Below are positions 1-6,255 of a DNA stretch of 6,473 nt, one piece after another. The notes beneath the pieces were generated by a model. It had not been told where the DNA came from and ran no database searches. It worked only from the letters and a program-made list of their open reading frames with translations. The stretch spans positions 1-6,473 of the forward strand of contig JALVIU010000010.1 in the NCBI GenBank assembly GCA_027028665.1, given 5' to 3'. The stretch is from Candidatus Atribacteria bacterium. Lineage in GTDB: Bacteria > Atribacterota > JALVIU01. Position 1 is the first letter of the stretch; every line of letters begins with the position of its first letter. The translations under genes and the position numbers were made by a program.

Positions 1-727
1 ATGCACCTGTGATATATGCAGCACCAAGATGATGAGCAAGCCATGCATAGAAAAACATAATACCGACAGCCATGGTAGGAATCATATATTTTAATCTAAA
101 TCTGGATGTCCATTTAAAGAAATAGGCTACTATCAGCTTTCCAGGATAAAATCCCAAAATAAAATAAATTAAAATATACACAAAGGAAAGATAAGAGACA
201 TCATGCCCCTCTCCTACAAGGGCTATAGCAAATGTAAGCACCAATATACCCATAACATCATCTGCAATAGCTGCCCCTAAGATTGTGGCACCCTCTTTTG
301 AGCGAAGTTTGTTCATCTCTGCAAGCACCTGAACAGATATACTTACACTTGTTGCTGTAAGCACAGTACCCATAAGGAGACTCTGGGCAAAGGAATACTT
401 TATAATTGGAAGCAATAAAAGTGCGAGTATAAATGGAGCCACAACACCACCTGTTGCTGCCAAAAGGGCATCTTTTGCCTGTCTTTTTAACTGATTGAGA
501 TCTGTCTCCATCCCTGCAATAAACAGTATAATAATGACACCTATATCTGACATGGTATGTATTACCTTATCTGCCTCAATTATTCCGAGTACTGAAGGAC
601 CAAGCACAAAACCTATTGCAAGAAAACCTATAACTGTAGGCATAGAAAAATGGAGAGCCCATGCGGCACCAAGCTTTCCAAAAATCGTAATTATTGCAAT
701 CTTTAGTATTTCATCCATATCTTTCAT
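1..727 (-). CDS. CPA2-family Na+/H+ (cation:proton) antiporter, C-terminus outside window
   Basis: Integral membrane exchanger predicted to swap Na+ or K+ for protons across the cytoplasmic membrane (Na_H_Exchanger family, PF00999). The 242 visible residues are a chain of hydrophobic helices. Family landmarks are LFIAGMETDL near residues 68-77, the unwound-helix motif TATSVSIS at 124-131, and GAAIADDVMG at 151-160. The adjacent aspartates D156-D157 match the ion-binding pair of electrogenic antiporters such as NapA and NhaA. The start ATG at 727 has AAGGAGA (740-734) seven bases upstream, and this site overlaps the stop codon of the radical SAM gene, so translation is probably coupled. A second ATG at 718 is possible but more distant from the ribosome site. 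CPA2 proteins are usually about 380 residues or longer, so a third or more is missing at the window edge, as is any regulatory TrkA domain. The family call is firm; the ion and physiological role are inferred. Confidence 0.9.
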   Translation of the reverse strand, partial: MKDMDEILKIAIITIFGKLGAAWALHFSMPTVIGFLAIGFVLGPSVLGIIEADKVIHTMSDIGVIIILFIAGMETDLNQLKRQAKDALLAATGGVVAPFILALLLLPIIKYSFAQSLLMGTVLTATSVSISVQVLAEMNKLRSKEGATILGAAIADDVMGILVLTFAIALVGEGHDVSYLSFVYILIYFILGFYPGKLIVAYFFKWTSRFRLKYMIPTMAVGIMFFYAWLAHHLGAAYITGA

Positions 728-740
728 ATCCTATCTCCTT

Positions 741-2387
741 TTATAGATTTTGACATACTCCACATAGGGTACAACCCCTGGGGGGGCAGGAGGGTGTTAG
801 TGTTCCTTTTTCCGCAAGTACCCTCTCTCGCTTAAGATAGCGGGGATCTACCTGTGTATCTATAATCCTCCATGGGAGGTAGTCTTCATTCCTATAAGAA
901 AATATGGTACTTAATATTACCTCTTCAGGTACCACTTTCTTAAATCTCCGAGGACCTACTCTTACTATCTCAGGAAGTATAAATGCAATCTCTTTCCCTC
1001 CTCTTGAAAGCAGCCCCTGAAGTGTATAATACTTTATCTCTCTTGGAAGAATCTTTATTTTATTATATCCCTTTCTTAACACTTTTTCAAGATAAAATAG
1101 TCTTTTTTTCACTATCTCTTCTTGTTCTTGAGGATATATCTCAAATGGGGTGTGAGGTTTTGGGATAAAGGGATTTATACTTAAGATGATCTCTCTTAAC
1201 TCTCTAAATCTTGTCACTGTATTATGTACAAGTTCTACTATACCCTCGATATCACTATCATCTTCTCCTGGGAGACCCACCAAGAAATATAACTTTATGC
1301 TTTTTATTCCTGCAGAGAGTAACATATCTATCTTTTCAAACAAAAGCTCAGGGTAAATATCCTTATTTATTATTTTCCTCATCTTAGGTGTACCTACTTC
1401 AGGTGCAAGAGTTGCGGTCTTTAAGCCACCTTCTTTCAAAAAATAGGCAAGCTCTTTTGTCACTGCATCTGTCCTCAAAGAGGATATCCCAACACTTAGA
1501 TCCTCATCTATTATTCCTCTTAAAATCTCAACAATCTCAGGGTGATCTGAGACGCTTGGGCTTATAAGCCCTATCTTTCTCCTAAATCTCTTCCCTCTCT
1601 TTATAGATTCCAGAATAACAGATAAGGACCTATTTCTTACAGGTCTGTATATATATCCTGCCATACAGAATCGACATCCCCTACCACAACCCCTCCCAAT
1701 CTCCAGAAGATGCATATCGGGAAATTCCTGCTCCCGCGAATAGATAACAGATTCAGAGACAAATCTACCCACATCCTTTATCCATAGTCTCTCCACCCTT
1801 TTAGGATACTTCGGTACATAGATCCCCTTCCAATCTGATAGGATTTTAAGCAGGGTTTCTTTATCCTTCTCCTTTAGAAAAAGTGAAACAATATCGTGTA
1901 TTATCTCCTCCCCTTCCCCTATAATAAAGAAATCTACAAAGGGCTCAAGCAGAGAAGGATTTGAACTTGGGGCAACCCCTCCTACCATAATAAGGGGATA
2001 ATCCTCTCCTCTATCCTTTGCATATATAGGAATACCGCCAAGGGAAAGCATTTTAATAAGATTCAAATAATCCAGTTCAAAAGAAATGGAAAAGGCAACA
2101 ACATCAAAATCTTTCAAGGGCATATAGGTAGTATAAGAAAAAAGTGGAAGGTTTTTCTCCTTAAGATACTGCTCTTCTTGAGGATAAGGAAGAAAAGCCC
2201 GATCCACAAGGACTTCTTCTTCCTTCAAAAGCTCCTTATATATAGCTTGAAAACCAAGGTTTGCCATGCCAAGATTATAATAATTGGCATAAGAAAGCAA
2301 AAAAGAGAGCCTTTTTCCATAGACATTACCAAAAAGGCCCTCTTCTCCTTGACGCCTTTTTTCAAATATACGTTCCAGAAGATTCAT
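741..2387 (-). CDS. B12-binding-type radical SAM protein (TIGR03960-like), 548 aa
   Basis: Cytoplasmic radical SAM enzyme of unknown substrate. The N-terminal part (about 1-190) resembles the cobalamin-binding-like domain of this group: YANYYNLGMANLGFQAIY at 33-50, then GGVAPSSNPSLLEPFVDFF at 136-154 and IGEGEE. No DxHxxG B12-ligand motif is visible there. The radical SAM core follows, with CGRGCRFC at 234-241 giving the CxxxCxxC ligands of the [4Fe-4S] cluster, and later LAPEVGTP (328-335) and YFLVGLPGE (367-375). The last 15 residues hold four more cysteines (534, 539, 542, 545) in a C-x4-C-x2-C-x2-C pattern, suggesting a second metal site. Many relatives carry a further C-terminal DUF2344 region that is absent here. 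I chose the ATG at 2387, which overlaps the LemA stop (TGATG); a TTG at 2390 is an equally framed alternative that sits closer to an AAGG. Family is well supported; reaction unknown. Confidence 0.88.
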   Translation of the reverse strand: MNLLERIFEKRRQGEEGLFGNVYGKRLSFLLSYANYYNLGMANLGFQAIYKELLKEEEVLVDRAFLPYPQEEQYLKEKNLPLFSYTTYMPLKDFDVVAFSISFELDYLNLIKMLSLGGIPIYAKDRGEDYPLIMVGGVAPSSNPSLLEPFVDFFIIGEGEEIIHDIVSLFLKEKDKETLLKILSDWKGIYVPKYPKRVERLWIKDVGRFVSESVIYSREQEFPDMHLLEIGRGCGRGCRFCMAGYIYRPVRNRSLSVILESIKRGKRFRRKIGLISPSVSDHPEIVEILRGIIDEDLSVGISSLRTDAVTKELAYFLKEGGLKTATLAPEVGTPKMRKIINKDIYPELLFEKIDMLLSAGIKSIKLYFLVGLPGEDDSDIEGIVELVHNTVTRFRELREIILSINPFIPKPHTPFEIYPQEQEEIVKKRLFYLEKVLRKGYNKIKILPREIKYYTLQGLLSRGGKEIAFILPEIVRVGPRRFKKVVPEEVILSTIFSYRNEDYLPWRIIDTQVDPRYLKRERVLAEKGTLTPSCPPRGCTLCGVCQNL

Positions 2388-2926
2388 CAAAATTGAACCT
2401 TAACTGGCTCCTTATCTTCTTCTGGAATCTCAAACATCTTTTCAGGATGAAATCCAAACATACTGGCAAAGATATTTCCTGGAAACGTCTGAATAGCGTT
2501 ATTATACTTAAGCACTGTGTCATTGTAGAATTCACGGGAAAACGCTATCTTATTTTCAGTATCTGTTAGGTCTTCCTGGAGTTTTAAAAAATTTTCATTT
2601 GCCTTAAGTTGAGGATAGTTCTCTGCCACTGCAAAAAGGGTTCTCAATGCCCCAGTAAGTGCATTACTTGCCTCCATCTGTTCAGTAGGAGTAGTTGCAG
2701 ATAAAAACTGTGTTCTTGCCTTTGTTACATTCTCAAACACAGTTTTTTCATGAGCAGCATACCCCTTCACGGTCTCTATCAAATTGGGTATAAGATCTGC
2801 CCTTCTCTTAAGTTGTACAAGTACCTGTGCCCATGCATTTTTTACCCGATTTCTAAGGACAATTAGTTTATTGTAGACAAAAATTACATAAAGCACAAGT
2901 ATACCTAAAATAATAAGATATACCAT
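2387..2926 (-). CDS. lemA: LemA family membrane protein
   Basis: A 179-residue LemA-family protein with one N-terminal membrane helix (about residues 2-18) followed by a long helical domain. Landmarks of the family are [18 protein letters not shown] at 18-35, [19 protein letters not shown] at 39-57, [20 protein letters not shown] at 101-120 and [16 protein letters not shown] at 123-138, with YN at 141-142. The domain is expected to be a helix bundle anchored to the membrane; LemA function is not well settled in bacteria. Start ATG at 2926 has an excellent AGGGAGGTG site at 2939-2931. The stop overlaps the start of the radical SAM gene, and the DUF2007 gene lies 17 nt upstream. LemA often sits beside TPM-domain or HtpX genes; neither is in the window. 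Length is normal for the family. Confidence 0.94.
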   Translation of the reverse strand: MVYLIILGILVLYVIFVYNKLIVLRNRVKNAWAQVLVQLKRRADLIPNLIETVKGYAAHEKTVFENVTKARTQFLSATTPTEQMEASNALTGALRTLFAVAENYPQLKANENFLKLQEDLTDTENKIAFSREFYNDTVLKYNNAIQTFPGNIFASMFGFHPEKMFEIPEEDKEPVKVQF

Positions 2927-2943
2927 TATTCACCTCCCTATTT

Positions 2944-3165
2944 TTATGGTACATTAGCCTTTAATATATCCTCTGCCAATTCTTTATCCTCTTTTCTTAC
3001 CAGGATCTTAAAACTTCCCAATCCATCTATGGTAAAAGGGTGTGTAAGTGGTGTAACATGGGACTTTACCAGTACATCTATACCATTTGACCTAAGAAGT
3101 CCTTCAATAACCTTCTCCTCTTCTTCTCCCCATGCCTCATATATCATCACATAACCCTCATCCAT
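2944..3165 (-). CDS. DUF2007 family small protein
   Basis: A 73-residue soluble protein matching the DUF2007 pattern (PF09413, labelled a putative signal-transducing protein). It has a short first strand (MIYEAWG, 7-13), an acidic helix EEEEKVIEGLLRSNGI at 14-29, a variable loop, then a strand FKILVRKEDKELAEDILK at 52-69, which is the typical ending with a valine-rich strand and an ED..LAE.IL helix. No membrane segment, signal peptide or cysteine is present. ATG at 3165 has AGGAG seven bases upstream (3177-3173), placed inside the end of the RNase HIII gene, and the two frames overlap by 8 nt, so translation is likely coupled. The biochemical role of the family is not known. Call based on overall pattern and size. 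Confidence 0.75.
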   Translation of the reverse strand: MDEGYVMIYEAWGEEEEKVIEGLLRSNGIDVLVKSHVTPLTHPFTIDGLGSFKILVRKEDKELAEDILKANVP

Positions 3166-4000
3166 GAATAATCTCCTCTGTTAACTTAAAGTGAAGTTTT
3201 GCCACATATTTAAGTTCTTTTAAGGAATACTTTTGCACAAACTCCAGGGCTGCATCCTTTACCTTTTTCCCAGCCCCTTTAGGAAAAATAAATTTGTACA
3301 TATCATGCATCTTTTCCATGTACTCAACAAAACTATATCGTGCCAGTATAGAGGCAGCGGCACATGCAATATCCCTTTCCCCTTTCTCGACCTCTTCTAC
3401 CTTTATCTTTCCATTAAGATAGCCTGAAATACCTGAGTTTCTGGAAAATTTATCCACTACAACTATCTTTGCACCAGTTTTATCTATTAATTTTTCAATT
3501 ACCTTTATATGAAACATAGACAAAATTTTATTAAGATTTCCTACCTCTTCGTAAATCCTATTGTACTCCTCTGGAGATATTACCTCTATATTATAAACAG
3601 CAAGTTTCTTAATCTCTTCTGCTAAATGGGTAATCCTGGCAGGAGAGAGTCTCTTGCTATCTTTTATGCCTAACCTCAAAAACTTATCCTCTTTTTCAGG
3701 TTTAAGAACTACACCTGCCACTACAAGGGGACCAAAATAATCTCCCTTACCTGCCTCATCTGTTCCCAACCAAATCCCATTTTTTTCCCTAAAAAAGCTT
3801 GTTCTTATTAAATTATATATATTATCTATCTCTTTCCCCTGTATAAGGAGTTTACCACTTTTATAAAAGGTTATACTGATACCATTATTTTCTGCCCTAA
3901 AAAAGGCATAATCTATATCTCTAAAGGAAAAACCTCTATCCTTTAAAAATTTATACAACTTCTCCCATTCCAATGGGGGAAGCTCTAATGAGATGTTCAA
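3158..4000 (-). CDS. rnhC: Ribonuclease HIII
   Basis: Type 2 ribonuclease H, which cuts the RNA strand of RNA:DNA hybrids and helps clear primers and R-loops. The 280-residue protein has an N-terminal TBP-like substrate-binding region (DUF3378, about 1-70) and a catalytic domain. Visible motifs are GTDEAGKGDYFGPLVVAGV at 79-97 with the acidic pair D81-E82, IKDSKRLSP at 112-120, VVVDKF with D183, and RDIACAAASILAR at 209-221 carrying D210. The DEAGKGDYFGP form and the N-terminal extension distinguish HIII from HII, whose motif is usually DExGRGxLAGP. The start codon is TTG at 4000: an in-frame TGA lies five codons upstream and no ATG or GTG falls in between. It overlaps the stop of the four-Cys gene (TTGA). 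Ribosome-site options are weak, with AAAGGGA very close and GAGG rather far, consistent with coupled translation. Slightly shorter than the roughly 300-residue norm. Confidence 0.94.
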   Translation of the reverse strand: MNISLELPPLEWEKLYKFLKDRGFSFRDIDYAFFRAENNGISITFYKSGKLLIQGKEIDNIYNLIRTSFFREKNGIWLGTDEAGKGDYFGPLVVAGVVLKPEKEDKFLRLGIKDSKRLSPARITHLAEEIKKLAVYNIEVISPEEYNRIYEEVGNLNKILSMFHIKVIEKLIDKTGAKIVVVDKFSRNSGISGYLNGKIKVEEVEKGERDIACAAASILARYSFVEYMEKMHDMYKFIFPKGAGKKVKDAALEFVQKYSLKELKYVAKLHFKLTEEIIHG

Positions 4001-4197
4001 ATCCCTTTCTTTACCTCATGTAAAGAATCATCTACTTTTTCAGACTCAGTCAGGTGAGAAGGATAAAACCAATCACATTGATCCACAGGATTCTCTCTTA
4101 CTTTCTGTGTAAGGAGACACTTATATAGGCCCTTTTCCTTTAAAAGTTCTCTATCCACATGCCTGCACACCTGACAAAGCCCTCTTTCATTTCGCAT
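3997..4197 (-). CDS. Small four-cysteine protein, probable metal-binding, unrecognised
   Basis: A 66-residue protein I do not recognise. It contains four cysteines (8, 11, 27, 41) in the order C-x2-C-x15-C-x13-C, with an aromatic stretch DWFYP right after the last cysteine and a charged tail (55-66). The spacing would suit a structural zinc site or a small HiPIP-like [4Fe-4S] site such as those in small subunits of some glycyl-radical enzymes; sequence alone does not choose between them. There is no signal peptide or membrane helix. The ATG at 4197 is preferred because AAAGGGG (4213-4207) lies nine bases upstream; an ATG at 4206 would abut that site. The stop overlaps the TTG start of RNase HIII by 4 nt, so the two proteins are probably made together. 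Coding is supported by cysteine spacing, ribosome site and coupling. Confidence 0.72.
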   Translation of the reverse strand: MRNERGLCQVCRHVDRELLKEKGLYKCLLTQKVRENPVDQCDWFYPSHLTESEKVDDSLHEVKKGI

Positions 4198-4206
4198 TTT
4201 AATCAT

Positions 4207-4213
4207 CCCCTTT
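4207..4213 (-). promoter_or_regulatory. Ribosome binding site deciding the four-Cys gene start
   Basis: Minus-strand AAAGGGG sits nine bases before the ATG at 4197 and directly against the ATG at 4206. The spacing favours 4197 as the true start of the small four-cysteine protein. Confidence 0.6.
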
Positions 4214-4228
4214 CTAATTTTTATTTTT

Positions 4229-4834
4229 TTATTTTATATGTAATGTAATTTTATTACCTGGCTGAAGAGTAATCATACCCTGCCAGAGTATATTTCCATC
4301 CTTAATTACCACTACCTGGTGTGTGCCTGCTGAAACTATCCCTATAGTAAGTTTACCATCCTTATCAGTAAGTCCTTTAAAAAATCCATCCATATATACC
4401 TGTGCAGAGGAAGGTGCAGACTCCACAGTAATATATGCCATAAAGTGTTCTACTTTTACTACACCAGGAGAGCCTATAACCACTTGTGGATAAACTGTTT
4501 GGGTACCTGCTATAGGAACATATACGATCTGAGAGGGATATATATAGTTTACCACTGTATTTACAGGCACATATACATATGCCACATAAGGCTCATAACC
4601 TGGAAGTTCTACTGTAAGATGATGAGTACCTGTAACCACATTTCCTACTGTTATAGGTGTTGTGCCTAAGTATACCCCATCTAAATAGACCTTTGCCCCT
4701 ACAGGCACCTGTGTAAGAGAGATAGCTCCATATGTTACTGAAGTGGATGGTACAACAATTGTTTCTGTAGCAAGTCCTATATTCACACTAAAAATCAATA
4801 CCAAAAAGATTCCTAAAAATAGGTATTTTTTCAT
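4229..4834 (-). CDS. Secreted two-PEGA-domain protein
   Basis: A 201-residue exported protein. A signal peptide covers about residues 1-22 (basic MKKY, hydrophobic core, likely cut near GLA-TE). A canonical PEGA domain follows at about 36-98, with the strands GAKVYLDGVYLGTTPITV (46-63), the GTHHLTVELPGYE turn (69-81) and a closing strand. After a Val/Tyr/Pro linker (about 100-131) comes a second, atypical PEGA unit (133-201): SAQVYMDGFFKGLTDKDG at 143-160, then KLTIGI and AGTHQVVVIKDG. PEGA domains are beta-sandwich surface modules with a presumed role in binding or as stalks; no enzyme motif is present. ATG at 4834 has AGGAGGG (4847-4841) six bases upstream. The gene follows the larger PEGA protein by 25 nt and shares its domain order, so they are likely paralogues expressed together. 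Ligand and anchoring are unknown. Confidence 0.85.
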   Translation of the reverse strand: MKKYLFLGIFLVLIFSVNIGLATETIVVPSTSVTYGAISLTQVPVGAKVYLDGVYLGTTPITVGNVVTGTHHLTVELPGYEPYVAYVYVPVNTVVNYIYPSQIVYVPIAGTQTVYPQVVIGSPGVVKVEHFMAYITVESAPSSAQVYMDGFFKGLTDKDGKLTIGIVSAGTHQVVVIKDGNILWQGMITLQPGNKITLHIK

Positions 4835-4859
4835 AACTCTCCCTCCTTTTTTAATTATC

Positions 4860-6098
4860 TCAAGAATTTGGAAAGATATATACGGTTTGCCCTGCTTCTA
4901 TATTCACACCTCTTGTCCAGGTATTGTATCCTTCTTTCATAAGGGTAATATTATGATAGCCAGGAGATAGGGCAATCTTTAGATTGCCACTCTGTGGTAT
5001 ATGTCCTTTATATTTACCATCTACATAAACTTTTGCACCCTTTACTCCGTCTATTATAAATATGTATCCATTCTTGGAAATAGGGATAAGGGAATATACC
5101 ACATTGGTTATCTTGCCCTCTGGTATGTACACATTTTCCTCTTGTGTTTTATACCCTGCAAGCTCCAATTTTATCTTATGAGAACCCGCCTTTATATTTT
5201 CCAAGGTAATAGGTGTTATACCCTTTTTTACACCATCTACATATACAGTAGCCCCTTGAGGTATGGAAGATATAGCGATCCCACCTACAGGTTCAGGGAT
5301 TTGTGTAAATTGTCCTTGATTGGGGCTTACCTGTGGTGTAACAACTACTGGGGGATATGCCTGAGGCTGTGTTGTCACCTGGGTATTCGCAACTTTAGGT
5401 GCCTGTGTTACACTTGCCTTTACTTGAGGCATGTTCTTGGGAAGTCCTACCTGAAAATATACCACAGCACTTGACCAATCTTCCTTATTCATAGGATCCA
5501 AAAGGAGATTAAACTTCCTTGTAAGTACTCTTACATCAAGTACAGGAATAACCCCTGTTTTTATGAGCCTCTTCTCCTTTGCACTCAAAAGATTGCCTCT
5601 TCTTGAAGCAAAGGCCTGTAAGTACTCTTTCCCTTCAGGGGGAGTAACTCTTAACTTAAACCACCCAGGGAGAGGGATTGCATAAACATTTCCCGCCTTT
5701 AAGAAATTATCCTGAATATACATGTTTGGAAATATTAATTTTGCCTTTCCATCAGGTGTAATATCATATATCTGCACATAACTGTCCTTTTTTACCGTAA
5801 AATAAACTGTCATCTCCTCCCCAGGCATATAAACTGCACCTGGTGCTCTGTCCAACCAGATATTCAAAAATACTGTAGAGGGGATCTCTACCTTTATAGG
5901 GAGGTCCTCCTTTTTTATAGCTATACCTGGTAAAGGTTTAAGGGGAGGAGTAGCTGTGATCAATTTATTTACATTTAAAGGGTTTACATATACAGGTTCT
6001 TGTATCTTAAAAAAGCCCATTCCATAGGCATAAGATGTAAAGGTCAGGATAAAAACTAAAATCAATAATATACTACTTATTTGTTTCTCTTTAATCAT
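4860..6098 (-). CDS. Secreted DUF4384 and two-PEGA-domain protein
   Basis: A 412-residue exported protein and first gene of the run. An N-terminal hydrophobic segment (about 6-24) looks like a signal peptide, possibly cut after SYA. Next comes a DUF4384-like domain (about 78-165): VYFTVKKDSYVQIYDITPDG at 98-117, KLIFPN at 120-125, a DNFLKAG turn, YAIP, and RVTPPEGKEYLQAFAS at 150-165. A Gln/Pro/Val/Thr-rich flexible linker spans about 224-270. Two PEGA modules end the protein: a canonical one (273-337, with GATVYVDGVKKGITPITL at 282-299) and an atypical one (344-412, with GAKVYVDGKYKG at 354-365). The ATG at 6098 is chosen because AGGAGG (6111-6106) lies seven bases before it; an ATG at 6116 would put this site inside the gene and leaves almost no leader. 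The likely role is a surface or periplasmic binding or scaffold protein; no catalytic motif is seen. Confidence 0.85.
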   Translation of the reverse strand: MIKEKQISSILLILVFILTFTSYAYGMGFFKIQEPVYVNPLNVNKLITATPPLKPLPGIAIKKEDLPIKVEIPSTVFLNIWLDRAPGAVYMPGEEMTVYFTVKKDSYVQIYDITPDGKAKLIFPNMYIQDNFLKAGNVYAIPLPGWFKLRVTPPEGKEYLQAFASRRGNLLSAKEKRLIKTGVIPVLDVRVLTRKFNLLLDPMNKEDWSSAVVYFQVGLPKNMPQVKASVTQAPKVANTQVTTQPQAYPPVVVTPQVSPNQGQFTQIPEPVGGIAISSIPQGATVYVDGVKKGITPITLENIKAGSHKIKLELAGYKTQEENVYIPEGKITNVVYSLIPISKNGYIFIIDGVKGAKVYVDGKYKGHIPQSGNLKIALSPGYHNITLMKEGYNTWTRGVNIEAGQTVYIFPNS

Positions 6099-6100
6099 AA

Positions 6101-6111
6101 TATCTCCTCCT
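6101..6111 (-). promoter_or_regulatory. Ribosome binding site deciding the DUF4384/PEGA start
   Basis: Read on the minus strand this is AGGAGGAGATA, nearly a full anti-16S match, ending two bases before the ATG at 6098 with AGGAGG seven bases away. It excludes the longer reading from the ATG at 6116, whose first codons would consist of this site. Confidence 0.85.
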
Positions 6112-6133
6112 GACATATTTTTGATTTACAAAT

Positions 6134-6162
6134 ATCATACCACAAAAAATCTATCTTGAAAA
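6134..6162 (-). promoter_or_regulatory. Probable sigma-70 type promoter for the minus-strand operon
   Basis: On the minus strand, -35 TTTTCA (6162-6157, four of six consensus bases), a 17-base spacer, and -10 TATGAT (6139-6134, five of six) preceded by TGG, which gives an extended -10. Transcription would start near 6127, leaving a leader of about 28 nt before the ATG at 6098. It is the only good promoter I found upstream of the eight-gene run. Confidence 0.65.
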
Positions 6163-6197
6163 TAAAATCTTACAATAAATTTTTTAAAAAAATCCTG

Positions 6198-6226
6198 TAG
6201 AAAAACCCAGGTGCCTATGTTATAAT
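6198..6226 (+). promoter_or_regulatory. Probable sigma-70 type promoter for the HAD hydrolase gene
   Basis: -35 TAGAAA (6198-6203, four of six), a 17-base spacer, and a perfect -10 TATAAT (6221-6226) preceded by TGT, an extended -10. An A/T tract at 6180-6192 lies just upstream of the -35, where an UP element would be. The start of transcription would be near 6233, about 23 nt before the ATG at 6256. Confidence 0.75.
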
Positions 6227-6255
6227 GTGTAAAAAGGGTGTACAAGGAGGTAGGG

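Noticed and set aside
780-786. Run of seven G (seven C on the coding strand) near the end of the radical SAM gene, a possible slippage site or frameshift
   Set aside because: The frame continues through it into the expected cysteine-rich ending and a stop that is coupled to the next gene, so there is no sign of disruption.
4198-4240. A/T-rich gap between the second PEGA gene and the four-Cys gene as terminator or internal promoter
   Set aside because: No inverted repeat with a T tract is present, and a TATAAA-like -10 there has no acceptable -35 at the right distance.
5001-5474. Long open frame of 157 codons on the plus strand
   Set aside because: It lies wholly inside the DUF4384/PEGA gene on the other strand, has odd composition rich in Tyr, Cys and Ile, no ribosome site and no recognisable domain.
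4229-6098. DNA-level direct repeats in the PEGA genes
   Set aside because: Short shared words come from the conserved protein motif (TPIT and VYxDG codons); they are not long enough to count as repeat elements.
6099-6116. Longer N-terminus for the DUF4384/PEGA protein from an ATG at 6116
   Set aside because: The extra codons are the ribosome binding site itself, there is no site further upstream, and the predicted leader would be only about ten bases.
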